Numbered from the stretch's first letter, positions 46,543 to 57,112 are shown. The stretch: 64,000 nucleotides of DNA from Leguminivora glycinivorella (GCF_023078275.1 NC_062998.1:15513916-15577915); one strand, 5' to 3'. Notes: generated by a model from the letters alone, not told the origin. Program-made: numbers and translations.

Positions 46543-46548
46543 AATAAA
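46543..46548 (+). promoter_or_regulatory. polyadenylation signal of the ABCC4-like gene
   Basis: AATAAA lies 18 nt after the TGA, embedded in an A-rich run. It is the first canonical hexamer after the stop, so a very short 3'UTR is possible. Confidence 0.5.
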
Positions 46549-46559
46549 ATAAAAACCGC

Positions 46560-47054
46560 CTCATTAAAGGACCATGACTTTGTACGGAGCTTGGTGCAGA
46601 AATCACGAGAGATGACAGTTAGGTCATTAGATACTGTAGATAGGTAATTATGTACTTTATTTTGCTCTGTGTGGACAGACACAAATCAGTTCCACCGCAG
46701 AACTAAGGTCTGCAAATGGTTTGGTGAGTGAAATATAAGTAGTAGGTAGATAAAAATCTTTGAAATATCTAATTCTTAATTCTGTTGATTTTTAGACCAT
46801 TATGAGGTATAGTCCTTTACCTATTCCAAAAGGGGAAGTCAGTTGCAGTTAGGTTGCTGTGCATACAAACGCCGCTACGGTGTGTGATATGGAAACCCTA
46901 TGTAGGTACATATCCCAGAAATAGGCATACAAGCCAATGTTTAAACTGCCACACTACTTATTGTGACAAAGTAGGGATAAATAAATTAAAATAAAATAAA
47001 GAGTACATTTTACATATTAGTATTACTTAGTTAACTATGTGTGCTTAACACAGC
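46560..47054. other. 3' flank of the ABCC4-like gene, no gene seen
   Basis: AT-rich. Nothing coding or clearly repetitive is recognised. Confidence 0.35.
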
Positions 47055-47188
47055 AAAAGGGAGTGTACAAGTTTCTAATGGGGTGGCAACGCGCATGTGA
47101 CACTGTTTGAGTTGCAGGCGTCCATAGGTTACGGTGACCGCATTACATCAGGCGGGCCGTATGCTTGTTTGCCACCGACGTAGCATTA
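47055..47188 (-). repeat. dispersed repeat (CTACGTCGGTGGCAAAC family), inverted copy
   Basis: GTTTGCCACCGACGTAG at the right end and AGGCGTCCATAGGTTACGGT match the reverse complement of 42601-42735. Confidence 0.65.
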
Positions 47189-47550
47189 AAAAAAAACTTA
47201 GTTAAGTGTTATTTATACCCCTAGTATATCTATGTAAAGTAATCTACAATGTACATACCTACTTGTAATACTTTAACGAATAACGAATAACTTTAACAGC
47301 AAATAAATAAAATTTTCCATTACACTAAATTATTTTTTATTTACCTACCTACCTTCTTACTATATTCTCTTTATCAAATTTTCTCCTTGTATTAGTCACC
47401 AAAACACTAGGTATCCGTTATTCGACCGGCCGGTGTTTGGCCGGATAGTAAACAGCTGGGTTAGCCGCATACTGGATAGTGATGAGTTCATGTATAAAAT
47501 ATTTAATAAAAAAATAATACTCGGTGTAAACTTAATTGAGTTTTACTTAC

Positions 47551-47737
47551 TGCATTAACCATGAGATAAGGTACAAAACATACTATGTTTGTTACTCCAA
47601 AGATATAAAGAAATAGTGTGTTATTTTGCGAGTCTCCATAACTGGAACCGAAAAACTGCGTACCTCCTATGATGGACAAGGAACAATTTACGAAACCAAA
47701 ATTTAAAAGAAACAATCCTATGTTAAAATAACCCAAA
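47551..47737 (-). CDS. putative orphan exon of a multipass membrane protein
   Basis: The minus strand has a 62-codon open stretch between an AG (47738-47739) and a strong GTAAGT donor (47550-47545). It encodes two hydrophobic segments: GYFNIGLFLLNFGFVNCSLS, and NNTLFLYIFGVTNIVCFVPY ending LMVNA. No family is recognised, and no partner exon was found in the window. The acceptor has a poor pyrimidine tract. It may be a real exon of a minus-strand gene or chance. Confidence 0.35.
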
Positions 47738-47752
47738 CTAATTTTTCAGTAC

Positions 47753-47885
47753 AGGTGTTTTTTTTACGCACTAGTGCGAGAAGTGGTTCATTATATGCCA
47801 GGTCGAAACTTCGGAGGGCCATCTGTACTGAAAAACGTCGTACGATACACGTGCGAAAAGGAAATTCGTAACTAGTGTCGATTTC
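47753..47885. repeat. dispersed repeat family F, copy 2
   Basis: GCACTAGTGCGAGAAGTGGT, GGTCGAAACTTCGGAGGGCC and CTGAAAAACGTCGTACGATA parallel 45240-45365. Confidence 0.6.
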
Positions 47886-47908
47886 ACAAAACTATTAAAA
47901 ACTAAGTG

Positions 47909-48295
47909 CATGGTCGTAGAAAAAGTATTGTATGCAACGGTGTTTAACTGAGTCAAAATATACTCGTGGCGTCTTAGGCACTGGTCCCACCGCGAGCTAG
48001 TAAGCTATGAGCTATCGGCTATAAAAACGAACAAAAGATAAGCACTCCAGTGCGAATAAAAGAGACACGGCGATTTTGATAGCTCACCGCTGGGCGAGTA
48101 ACTATAAACATCGCCGTGTCTCTTTTATTTGCACGGGAGCGACTATCTTTTGTTCGTTTTTATAGCTGATAGCTCATAGCTTACTAGCTCGCGGTGGGAC
48201 CAGTGCCTTAATAACAATTTTCGGCTTCGCCTGAAATTGTTACCCACGCCACTCGCTTTTTTGACCCCTTTAAACGCCTGTTGCATAAAATACTA
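47909..48295. mobile_element. palindromic element family B, carrying a nested insertion
   Basis: Left AGTATTGTATGCAACGG, GAGTCAAAATATACTCGTGG and right CCACGCCACTCGCTTTTTTG, CGCCTGTTGCATAAAATACT are inverted, with CGGCTTCGCC at the centre. It is split at TTA (47974) by the next feature. Confidence 0.75.
47977..48207. mobile_element. 231-bp PIF/Harbinger-like MITE with TTA duplication
   Basis: GGCACTGGTCCCACCGCGAG and CTCGCGGTGGGACCAGTGCC are perfect ends. The arms extend about 100 bp with few mismatches. TTA occurs on both sides (47974-47976, 48208-48210). Confidence 0.85.
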
Positions 48296-48622
48296 TTATA
48301 ATTTACCTATTGTTTCCATGCTATTGTTTTATGGTTTCTTACATTTCATTGAAAATGCATAAAACTTATACAAGTTTTTGTTCATTAAATAAATAAATTA
48401 TAATTATTATAAATTATTATTGAAAATGCATAAAACTTATACATAAGCACAATATTTTCGCAACTTTTTAACGAAAAGATATTAATCACACGTAAATTAT
48501 ACAGAGGAAAACAATTTCTAACCTGCTAATAACTAGAATTGACTCCATGCGCCAAAATTGTAGGACAAAATGTTGCGGCGCCTAACGTTGATAAGGTCCA
48601 GTGATCCTGTCTGATTTATCGA

Positions 48623-48829
48623 CTAACAACGTCTACGGCATCGACACTGCTGCTGGCGCCTGCGGCGACAATACTGCAACTTGTAAGCGAGGCTGAAAAC
48701 CACCAGCAGCAGCCCCGCCAAGAATATAAAGGGCTTTAAGTGGTTGAAGCAAAGTAGGAACGGGTCATCCGTGCAGCTCTCACAACAATAAACATTTTGA
48801 ACGGCGCGTTTGTAAGTGGTCATTATCAT
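48623..48829 (-). CDS. small cysteine-rich single-pass membrane protein (68 aa), hypothetical
   Basis: The ATG at 48829 (MIMTTYKR) leads to CCESCTDDPFLLCF, a hydrophobic helix (FIFLAGLLLVVFSLAYKL, about 35-52) and a basic, Cys-containing tail (CRRRRQQQCRCRRRC). It resembles in layout the 48-aa ORF at 58709-58855. No family is recognised. The GC-richer, codon-like composition is in favour. Short length is against. Confidence 0.4.
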   Translation of the reverse strand: MIMTTYKRAVQNVYCCESCTDDPFLLCFNHLKPFIFLAGLLLVVFSLAYKLQYCRRRRQQQCRCRRRC

Positions 48830-49650
48830 TGTTGTACACTTTCATGATTGAAATATTTAATAGTGTATTTTGTTCAAGTTATTATTGTAATACTTGTCAT
48901 TTTTTAGTTTATTTTAGGTTGACATTAATCAAAGGACACGTCCACCGTCAATCATGAACGTCATTTTACTTGTATGGTCCATAGACCTATATAGGTTTCC
49001 TATTTCAGTGGTATGGTCACTTAGAATAAGGTTTTAGTAAACAGGTAATAAAATATATAGTGATGTGCAAGTTCCAAAAAAATCTTAAATTTCTTGAAAA
49101 ATTCACGAAACTTTCACGAAAAATAAAGGGAATTTAAATTTATGAAATGTAAAGTTTCCATCCATACAATTGTCCATACAAAGTATGGAAAGTTTCCGAA
49201 GTTTTCCTATGTGAAATTTTCAGAATTTTGGAAACTTTCCGTCGGCACATCAGTAGGTAAATCCAAAGAGCATTGTATCACTACGAACATTTTGCCCAAA
49301 TTTTACCTACCTTTACAAATGATTGTAAACTGAGGAGTCTCCTTTCAAAAAGGCTTATTTCTTTATCGGAATAAATATGTATTAACAGGATGAGCCCATG
49401 AAAGCATTTTGATAGTTATAAAATGTTATTTTCAATGTAGGTTAAGTTTAAGAGAAGATCTTTATTAGCTTTTGTCCACGACTTAGTTTTATTTATTTCC
49501 CGATATGGATCAATGATTTTTATAATCCATAAAAATATTATAAATGGGAAAGTGTGTGTGTCTGTTTGTTTGTCCGTCTTTCACGGCAAAACGGAGCGAC
49601 GAATTGACGTGATTTTTTAAGTAAAAATAGTTGAAGGGATGAAGAGTGAC

Positions 49651-49756
49651 GAGCTTTTTCGAGCAAGAGAGAGTGACTTGACGCTAATTTTGAACCAGTG
49701 TTCTATTAGTGTTGCCATTACGAAATATGTATATATATTTTTTTAAATTCTGAACA
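49651..49756 (-). repeat. BEL LTR, duplicated copy
   Basis: GAGCTTTTTCGAGCAAGAGA to AAATTCTGAACA, the same as 51137-51242 in the other duplication unit. Confidence 0.8.
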
Positions 49757-49901
49757 TTACCGCCCACCAAAAATACAGTAAGTTATTTTTTTTTTAAGTT
49801 TATAAGCTATATTGAAAGTAATTATATCTAAATTATTGCTAATTTTTGTCACACACTTGAGTTTTATTCAGACTCTACATGAGTGACGCACCACGGGGAC
49901 G

Positions 49902-50444
49902 TTAGTTATCGTTAAGAGGTAAAGGGCACAGTTTTACAACTGGGCGTTTATACTGTCCAGAGGCTGTGCGAATGGTGGCGACGCGACCAATCCCGTCGTT
50001 CCCAGGATGCAATTGCACGATACGGCCTAAAGGCCAATTAAGTGGGCTGCATTGCTCATTAACAATGAGAACAAGAGCCCCAACCTTTAAGTCAGGGTGT
50101 TTGTTGAACCATTTTTGGCGTTGGTGCAAGGTATGCAAGTATTCCAAGTGCCATTTGCGCCATTTGTGTATTTTTTGAAGTAGTTTCCACCTTTGAAGTG
50201 GACTAATCTTAACATCAGTGAAATTGCTTTCTGGCAATATCGTTAAAGGTTCGAGTGTGAGGAAATGACCAGGAGTTAGTACCGATAGGTCGTTAGGGTC
50301 TGAACTGACGGGCGATAAAGGCCGTGAGTTCTGCATAGACTCTAATTGGGTCAGGACAGAATAAAATTCTTCATAAGTCAAACGTTGTAAACCTATTACC
50401 CGTGACAGATGAGTTTTAACTGATTTGACTCCAGCTTCGGCCAA
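49902..50444 (-). pseudogene. duplicated C-terminal end of BEL pol (180 codons)
   Basis: Identical in protein to the last 180 codons of the 51389-56035 frame: the integrase C-terminal part with HLSRVIGLQRLTYEEF and WFNKHPDLKVGALVLI. There is no start or catalytic core. It is a by-product of the tandem duplication. Confidence 0.9.
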
Positions 50445-50497
50445 GCCCGAGAAATGTGGACTACCCGGCGGGTTGAAAACGAATTCAATTTGCTCCT

Positions 50498-51984
50498 TAT
50501 GGTCACTTAGAATAAGGTTTTAGTAAACAGGTAATAAAATATATAGTGATGTGCAAGTTCCAAAAAAATCTTAAATTTCTTGAAAAATTCACGAAACTTT
50601 CACGAAAAATAAAGGGAATTTAAATTTATGAAATGTAAAGTTTCCATCCATACAATTGTCCATACAAAGTATGGAAAGTTTCCGAAGTTTTCCTATGTGA
50701 AATTTTCAGAATTTTGGAAACTTTCCGTCGGCACATCAGTAGGTAAATCCAAAGAGCATTGTATCACTACGAACATTTTGCCCAAATTTTACCTACCTTT
50801 ACAAATGATTGTAAACTGAGGAGTCTCCTTTCAAAAAGGCTTATTTCTTTATCGGAATAAATATGTATTAACAGGATGAGCCCATGAAAGCATTTTGATA
50901 GTTATAAAATGTTATTTTCAATGTAGGTTAAGTTTAAGAGAAGATCTTTATTAGCTTTTGTCCACGACTTAGTTTTATTTATTTCCCGATATGGATCAAT
51001 GATTTTTATAATCCATAAAAATATTATAAATGAGAAAGTGTGTGTGTCTGTTTGTTTGTCCGTCTTTCACGGCAAAACGGAGCGACGAATTGACGTGATT
51101 TTTTAAGTAAAAATAGTTGAAGGTATGAAGAGTGACGAGCTTTTTCGAGCAAGAGAGAGTGACTTGACGCTAATTTTGAACCAGTGTTCTATTAGTGTTG
51201 CCATTACGAAATATGTATATATATTTTTTTAAATTCTGAACATTACCGCCCACCAAAAATACAGTAAGTTATTTTTTTTTTTAAGTTTATAAGCTATATT
51301 GAAAGTAATTATATCTAAATTATTGCTAATTTTTGTCACACACTTGAGTTTTATTCAGACTCTACATGAGTGACGCACCACGGGGACGTTAGTTATCGTT
51401 AAGAGGTAAAGGGCACAGTTTTACAACTGGGCGTTTATACTGTCCAGAGGCTGTGCGAATGGTGGCGACGCGACCAATCCCGTCGTTCCCAGGATGCAAT
51501 TGCACGATACGGCCTAAAGGCCAATTAAGTGGGCTGCATTGCTCATTAACAATGAGAACAAGAGCCCCAACCTTTAAGTCAGGGTGTTTGTTGAACCATT
51601 TTTGGCGTTGGTGCAAGGTATGCAAGTATTCCAAGTGCCATTTGCGCCATTTGTGTATTTTTTGAAGTAGTTTCCACCTTTGAAGTGGACTAATCTTAAC
51701 ATCAGTGAAATTGCTTTCTGGCAATATCGTTAAAGGTTCGAGTGTGAGGAAATGACCAGGAGTTAGTACCGATAGGTCGTTAGGGTCTGAACTGACGGGC
51801 GATAAAGGCCGTGAGTTCTGCATAGACTCTAATTGGGTCAGGACAGAATAAAATTCTTCATAAGTCAAACGTTGTAAACCTATTACCCGTGACAGATGAG
51901 TTTTAACTGATTTGACTCCAGCTTCGGCCAAGCCCGAGAAATGTGGACTACCCGGCGGGTTGAAAACGAATTCAATTTGCTCCT
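50498..51984. repeat. tandem duplication, unit 2 (1487 bp)
   Basis: This is the parental copy, contiguous with the rest of the BEL element. The junction at 50497/50498 passes from pol sequence (TGCTCCT) straight back to TATGGTCACTTAGAATAAGG. Confidence 0.95.
51137..51242 (-). repeat. BEL 3' LTR
   Basis: On the minus strand it begins TGTTCAGAATT and ends AAAAAGCTC. It is 106 bp and nearly identical to 57847-57953. This is short for a BEL LTR. Confidence 0.8.
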
Positions 51985-54900
51985 TCTGGGAAGCATTCGC
52001 CATTAAATCTTTGAGTATATTGCTGGCGCCAATAAAATTTCGGCCTTGGTCCGATATAATTCTTGAGCAGCGGCCGCGACGCGAGATGAAGCGGCACAGG
52101 GCTGCCAAGTAGGCTTCTGAAGTGAGCTCAGAAACGAGTTCAAAATGGACTGCATTGGTGGCAGTGCAAACGAAGACACAAATATATGCTTTGTAGGATT
52201 TGCTGCCTCTTGCCCTACCCAGCGAAATTGTGAAAGGCCCTGCATAATCCACTGCAGCACAAGAAAATGGTTTCAACTGGCTAATACGAAATGACGGTAA
52301 GTCTCCCATGAGCGGAGGTGGGGCCACTTGTGGGCGCACGCGAAAGCATCTGATGCATGACGAAACGACAGAATGGATCGCCCGCTTAGGCGAGAGAATC
52401 CAGAAATCCTGAACAATAAGGTTGTGCAGGGTTTGTAACCCCGGATGGGAAAACCTACGATGATATTCTTCTATCACCAACGCCGTCAGCCGATGTTCAC
52501 GCGGCAACAGCATGGGGTGTTTCTTATCGTAGTCGAGCGTGTGATTATGGGTCAACCTTCCGCCCACCCTCAACAAATCCTCTTCATCGATAAACAGATT
52601 TAATTTCCGAAGAGGTTTGTGCAGGGAGTTAGTTACACCCTTTTTGATGAGACGAATTTCGGTCGAAAAGACATGCTCCTGGACATGCCTTACGAGAAAT
52701 CGTATCACCGAGTTGGTTTCACACGTCGACAGGGTCAGAACCGAGACTTTCAACGAAGGGTTCATGAAATTATGAAGAAAACGAAAGCAATACGCCAAAA
52801 TATTTACGATACGACGAAATGACGAATATTTCGAAAGGATTTGCTCGATAAAACTCGAGTTCATTGCGCTAAACAATGTTAAAACTTTTTCTTCCTCGAA
52901 TGCCGCTCCGTCACTTTGCACGAGGGACTTTGGCCAATCCTTTTCAGGACAAGACAACCACGTAGGCCCCGCCCACCATGACTGGCACTGCAATAAGTCA
53001 GCGGGAAGCAACCCCCGAGATCCGTGATCCGCTGGATTATCACCACTCGATACATGGTGCCAGCAATCAGGAGCAATTTGCTCTTGAATCGCCGCGGTTC
53101 GATTTGCGACAAACGTTTTCCATCGCGACGGACATGACCGAATCCATGTCAAGGCCACGGTGGAATCAGACCAAGCATAAGTTTTGACGTCAAAATGGAA
53201 GTCCTTTAATGCATGACGAACTGACGTTACAAGATCAGCTAAAAGCACAGCAGCCAACAATTCCAAACGCGCAATGGACAACCGTTTGAGTGGGGAAATT
53301 TTACTTTTGGCGCAACAAAGACGAATGATAATGTCTTCGTCATCATTAACCATACGAAAAAGCACTATTGCGCAATACCCTCGCTCCGAAGCATCACAAA
53401 AGCCATGAATCTGAATGTCATGGGACAAAACCATGCGACGAGGTATTGACAATGCGCTCAAACACGACAGTTGAGATTTTAACTTGAGCCACTGTTCAGC
53501 GATGGGTGCTGGAGCATCCGCATCCCAGTGGAGTCCGGAGGCCCACAACAACTGCATAAAATATTTTGCCAGGAAGACCACTGGCGAAAGGAACCCCAAG
53601 GGATCAAAGATCCTAGCGATCTCTGAAAGTATCGACCGTTTTGTGCAACGGCACTCAACGTTGGAGGTTTTAAACGAAAATGTGTCAGATTTAGGTTGCC
53701 ATAACAAACCTAAAATCTTTGAGACGTCGTGAACGTCTTCGAAATTACGAAAATGTTCCGAATATAAATCGGAATCTGACAAATTAGCAAGGAACCCTTG
53801 ATCGTTGGAAGTCCATTTCCTTAAATGTAACCGAGCAGAAGTTAAGATTTCTATTAACTCATCACGAATAAGTATGGCATTTTTTACCGAATCTGCGCCT
53901 GATACGATGTCATCAACGTACGTGTCTCTGTTGAGAACGGCGGCACCCAGGGGAGCAGTATCGCTAAACTCCTGCGCCAGCTTCGAGATACACCACAATG
54001 CTTGGTAGGGTGCACAGGAGATGCCGTAAGTTACCGTAAGCAGGCGAAAGTCCTTAACAGGTTCAGAGGGAGACGGACGCCAAAGTATGCGTTGATAATC
54101 ACAGTCTTGCTTATCCACCAGAAATTGGCGATACATTTGTTTAATGTCCCCAGTGAACACGACAGCATGCCAACGAAACCGAATTAATAAATCGAAAATA
54201 TTCTTTTGTAATTTTGGCCCTGGCAGCAGAATGTCATTAAGAGACTTTCCCTGACTATCCTTGGCGCTAGCATTAAAAACCGTCCTCAAAGGGGTAGAAA
54301 CTGAATCGGGGCGTAAAATTCCATGATGAGGTATGTAATAAAAAGGACCTTCAGCCGACGAAGGAGCCTTGACCTCCTCCATGTGACCACACTCCAAATA
54401 GTCATTCATAAAATTGACATATGCTGTCCGAAATTCAGAGTTAATATAAAACTTCTTTTCTAAATTTAGAAGTCGCCTAAGTGCGATTTCACGAGAGTTG
54501 GAAAACCGGGGGCGATCCTGAAGGTTATTGAAAGTCAATGGGACCACCATTCTTCCTTCAGGATTCCGACAATATTTCGCACCCATAAGGTTTTCACACG
54601 ACAAATCATCTTTGCTCAAAGTAACAGAGTTTGGGCTAACGACACCTTCTATTTCCCAAAACCTTTTGATACTATTGTCCAAAGACACCGACGAAACGAG
54701 AAGACACATCTTGGGATCACTCAAGAGGCCATCGCCACTACGACACGATAAATTGGTTTTAAATAAATCAGTACTAGGACTTACGACATTTTTAATTTCC
54801 CGAGTCTGATTATTATTTTCTCTTAAAGAGAGAGACGAAACATGATAACAATCCTTTTTGTTTTCAGGAGTTGTTCGAGAACGAGAACGATAACGAGAGG

Positions 54901-56035
54901 ACTCAATATCCACGCCACAGTCACCCATGACTAACCAACCAAAGACAGTGTTGATCGCTGCGGGTTGACCTTCCTCACCCTTCACTAGACCAGGTTGAAG
55001 GGCTGACACCAAAAGACCCACATTCATTAGAATGTCAACAGGCCCTGGGTTATAATACTGAGGATCAGCAAGATCAAGATCCTTCAGATGTGTCCATGCC
55101 GAAGAATCCAATTCACTATAAGGCATATTCGGACAAATTGTCGACAGAACGAAGGCTTCGAAAGAAAATTTGTTATTTCCCTTAGTGGGAAATATTTCAC
55201 AAACTGTGGACCCCAGTGGTGCTGTTGATATATACTCGATACCGTTGATAGATCGGTGACACTTAGTTATTGGTAGCCCAAGTCTCTCTGCAAACGGCTT
55301 AGTTATAAAATTACAAGCCGAAGCGTTGTCGAAAAGAATCCGTACAGGCACCAGACGACCCATACCATCTTTAATGCGGGCGAGAGCAGTAGCAAAAACT
55401 ACTGGTGTGTCATGAGTGTGCACGGACAATGCAGTCAACTGTGTAGTGGGTTTGGACTCTTGACCATCCTCAACCACCTTTTCCTTTTCGAAATGAAGCA
55501 GGGAGTTATGTCGAAAACTACATTTATTGCAGCGAACAGCTGATCTACAATGTCTCATACTATGAGAGGGCTTTAGGCATACAATACACAGCCTCTTCTC
55601 TTTCACTTTCGAAAATCTATCAATGGGAGATAAGTTTAAAAAACTGGGACATTTTTCCAACTCATGACCAGTGGAAGCACACACTGGGCAGTTTAGAATA
55701 GGCGCTGAGGGCACCATCAGTGAAGTTTTATTTTTAACTATATGAGTAACGGGTTTATTTGATTTAATATTTACCGCAGGTACTTTTATTTTACTATTGG
55801 AGTTTTCCAAGGCTTGACCTCTTTTTTCTATAAATGACTGTAAGTCTTCAAATTTGGGAATATCCACATTAGATTCCAACTGTAACTCGAAGGCCTCGCG
55901 TGTACTAACATCCAATTTGGACCACAAAAGATAAAACAGCATAAAATTCTTGTCAGGCAATTGAAATTTAGACAAAATGTCAAGATTTTCACAGAAAAGA
56001 CGGCTTACTCTGTCAATATCATGCTTATTTTTCAT
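51389..56035 (-). CDS. BEL/Pao gag C-terminal region and polymerase polyprotein (1548 codons, open)
   Basis: Domains in order: gag C-terminal part; zinc knuckles about 116-180 (CPVCASTGHELEKC, CIVCLKPSHSMRHC, CNKCSFRHN); a retropepsin-like stretch with FDNASACNFI about 235; reverse transcriptase with VFTGDIKQMY about 627 and YVDD at 706-709; RNase H with GFCDASERG about 878 and WSDSTVALTW; integrase HHCC (His1192, His1197, Cys1227, Cys1230) and core Asp1263, Asp1329, Glu1371. No stop or frameshift interrupts it. The protease has D-N-A where D-S/T-G is usual. The frame is open 5' of the first Met because gag is cut by the inserted repeat. Confidence 0.93.
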   Translation of the reverse strand: MKNKHDIDRVSRLFCENLDILSKFQLPDKNFMLFYLLWSKLDVSTREAFELQLESNVDIPKFEDLQSFIEKRGQALENSNSKIKVPAVNIKSNKPVTHIVKNKTSLMVPSAPILNCPVCASTGHELEKCPSFLNLSPIDRFSKVKEKRLCIVCLKPSHSMRHCRSAVRCNKCSFRHNSLLHFEKEKVVEDGQESKPTTQLTALSVHTHDTPVVFATALARIKDGMGRLVPVRILFDNASACNFITKPFAERLGLPITKCHRSINGIEYISTAPLGSTVCEIFPTKGNNKFSFEAFVLSTICPNMPYSELDSSAWTHLKDLDLADPQYYNPGPVDILMNVGLLVSALQPGLVKGEEGQPAAINTVFGWLVMGDCGVDIESSRYRSRSRTTPENKKDCYHVSSLSLRENNNQTREIKNVVSPSTDLFKTNLSCRSGDGLLSDPKMCLLVSSVSLDNSIKRFWEIEGVVSPNSVTLSKDDLSCENLMGAKYCRNPEGRMVVPLTFNNLQDRPRFSNSREIALRRLLNLEKKFYINSEFRTAYVNFMNDYLECGHMEEVKAPSSAEGPFYYIPHHGILRPDSVSTPLRTVFNASAKDSQGKSLNDILLPGPKLQKNIFDLLIRFRWHAVVFTGDIKQMYRQFLVDKQDCDYQRILWRPSPSEPVKDFRLLTVTYGISCAPYQALWCISKLAQEFSDTAPLGAAVLNRDTYVDDIVSGADSVKNAILIRDELIEILTSARLHLRKWTSNDQGFLANLSDSDLYSEHFRNFEDVHDVSKILGLLWQPKSDTFSFKTSNVECRCTKRSILSEIARIFDPLGFLSPVVFLAKYFMQLLWASGLHWDADAPAPIAEQWLKLKSQLSCLSALSIPRRMVLSHDIQIHGFCDASERGYCAIVLFRMVNDDEDIIIRLCCAKSKISPLKRLSIARLELLAAVLLADLVTSVRHALKDFHFDVKTYAWSDSTVALTWIRSCPSRWKTFVANRTAAIQEQIAPDCWHHVSSGDNPADHGSRGLLPADLLQCQSWWAGPTWLSCPEKDWPKSLVQSDGAAFEEEKVLTLFSAMNSSFIEQILSKYSSFRRIVNILAYCFRFLHNFMNPSLKVSVLTLSTCETNSVIRFLVRHVQEHVFSTEIRLIKKGVTNSLHKPLRKLNLFIDEEDLLRVGGRLTHNHTLDYDKKHPMLLPREHRLTALVIEEYHRRFSHPGLQTLHNLIVQDFWILSPKRAIHSVVSSCIRCFRVRPQVAPPPLMGDLPSFRISQLKPFSCAAVDYAGPFTISLGRARGSKSYKAYICVFVCTATNAVHFELVSELTSEAYLAALCRFISRRGRCSRIISDQGRNFIGASNILKDLMANASQKEQIEFVFNPPGSPHFSGLAEAGVKSVKTHLSRVIGLQRLTYEEFYSVLTQLESMQNSRPLSPVSSDPNDLSVLTPGHFLTLEPLTILPESNFTDVKISPLQRWKLLQKIHKWRKWHLEYLHTLHQRQKWFNKHPDLKVGALVLIVNEQCSPLNWPLGRIVQLHPGNDGIGRVATIRTASGQYKRPVVKLCPLPLNDN

Positions 56036-56084
56036 CGACTCGCAATTTAATAGTTTTTCATAATATACTATAGCAATTTGTCGC

Positions 56085-56632
56085 TTTTTAGGGTTCCGTA
56101 GTCAACTAGGAACCCTTATAGTTTCGCCATGTCTGTCTGTCCGTCCGTCCGTCCGTCCGTCCGCGGATAATCTCAGTAACCGTAAGCACTAGAAAGCTGA
56201 AATTTGGTACCAATATGTATATCAATCACGCCAACAAAGTGCAAAAATAAAAAATTGAAAAAAATGTTTTATTAGGGTACCCCCCCTACATGTAAAGTGG
56301 GGGCGGATATTTTTTTTCATTCCAACCCCAACGTGTGATATATTGTTGGATAGGTATTTAAAAATGAAGAAGGGTTTACTAAGATCATTTTTTGATAATA
56401 TTAGTATTTTCGGAAATAATCGCTTCTAAAGGAAAAAAAAGTGCGTCCCGCCCCCTCTAACTTTTGAACCCTATGTTCAAAAAATATGAAAAAAATCACA
56501 ATAGTAGATCTTTATAAAAACTTTCTAGGAAAATTATTTTGAACTTGATAGGTTCAGTAGTTTTTGAGAAAAATACGGAAAACTACGGAACCCTACACTG
56601 AGCGTGGCCCGACACGCTCTTGGCCGGTTTTT
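56085..56632 (+). repeat. TTTTTAGGG...GGCCGGTTTTT repeat inserted in BEL gag
   Basis: 548 bp, nearly identical to 18492-19038. The host gag sequence continues on both sides. T5 occurs at both ends, which is either a 5-bp duplication or part of the element ends. A GAGCGTG/CACGCTC hairpin lies before the 3' end. Confidence 0.85.
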
Positions 56633-57112
56633 ATTGTAATACTTTACTAATGTTTGATAAGCAACATCATAGTTGTCATCAGACAACGGAAATCCTTTTA
56701 TCAAATCATAAGCATGACCCTGACAGCTGGTTACTAAATAATGCAGTTTTTCTACCTTAAGTATGTTCCGCCGATGAATCAAGGAGTCAAACAAATCACG
56801 AAATGCAACCCACGACTCAAGTTCTCCATCGAAGGCTTTTATCGAAATTTTGGGCAAATGAGCCAGGTTCAACGGGGTCGCGACCTCTACTGGTTTGATA
56901 TCACTAAGTAACTGAGCGCGCAATCTAGCTTGGACAGCTTTCAATTTAGTCTCAAATTCTCTTGTTAACGCACACTCCGACTGCCTCTGTACAGCGCTTA
57001 AACTTGCTAATACTTTGATTTGAGCTTTATGAAACTGATTACTTAAATCAATCAAGTCTTGTTCAACATAACCAAGAAGATTGGAGGCTTCTATATGTTC
57101 TAATCTAAACAC
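56534..57112 (-). pseudogene. BEL gag N-terminal region, cut by the inserted repeat
   Basis: The minus frame carries LGYVEQDLIDLSNQF, ISIKAFDGELESWVAFRDLF, LHYLVTSCQGHAYDLIKGF and AYQTLVKYYN, typical BEL gag. The last 32 or so codons are read into the inserted repeat and are not gag. No in-frame ATG is visible: the frame opens after a TGA at about 57147, and an ATG just upstream is one base out of frame. Confidence 0.85.

Larger units (their letters stand above)
49012..50497. repeat. tandem duplication, unit 1 (1486 bp)
   Basis: Nearly identical to 50498-51984. Only three differences were noticed: one base near 49547, one near 49640, and one T in a run near 49790. It contains a dispersed repeat, one LTR and the last 180 codons of the BEL pol frame. 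Confidence 0.95.

Noticed and set aside
49142..49333. 63-codon frame, repeated at 50628
   Set aside because: It lies in a dispersed repeat and is copied by the tandem duplication. There is no domain.
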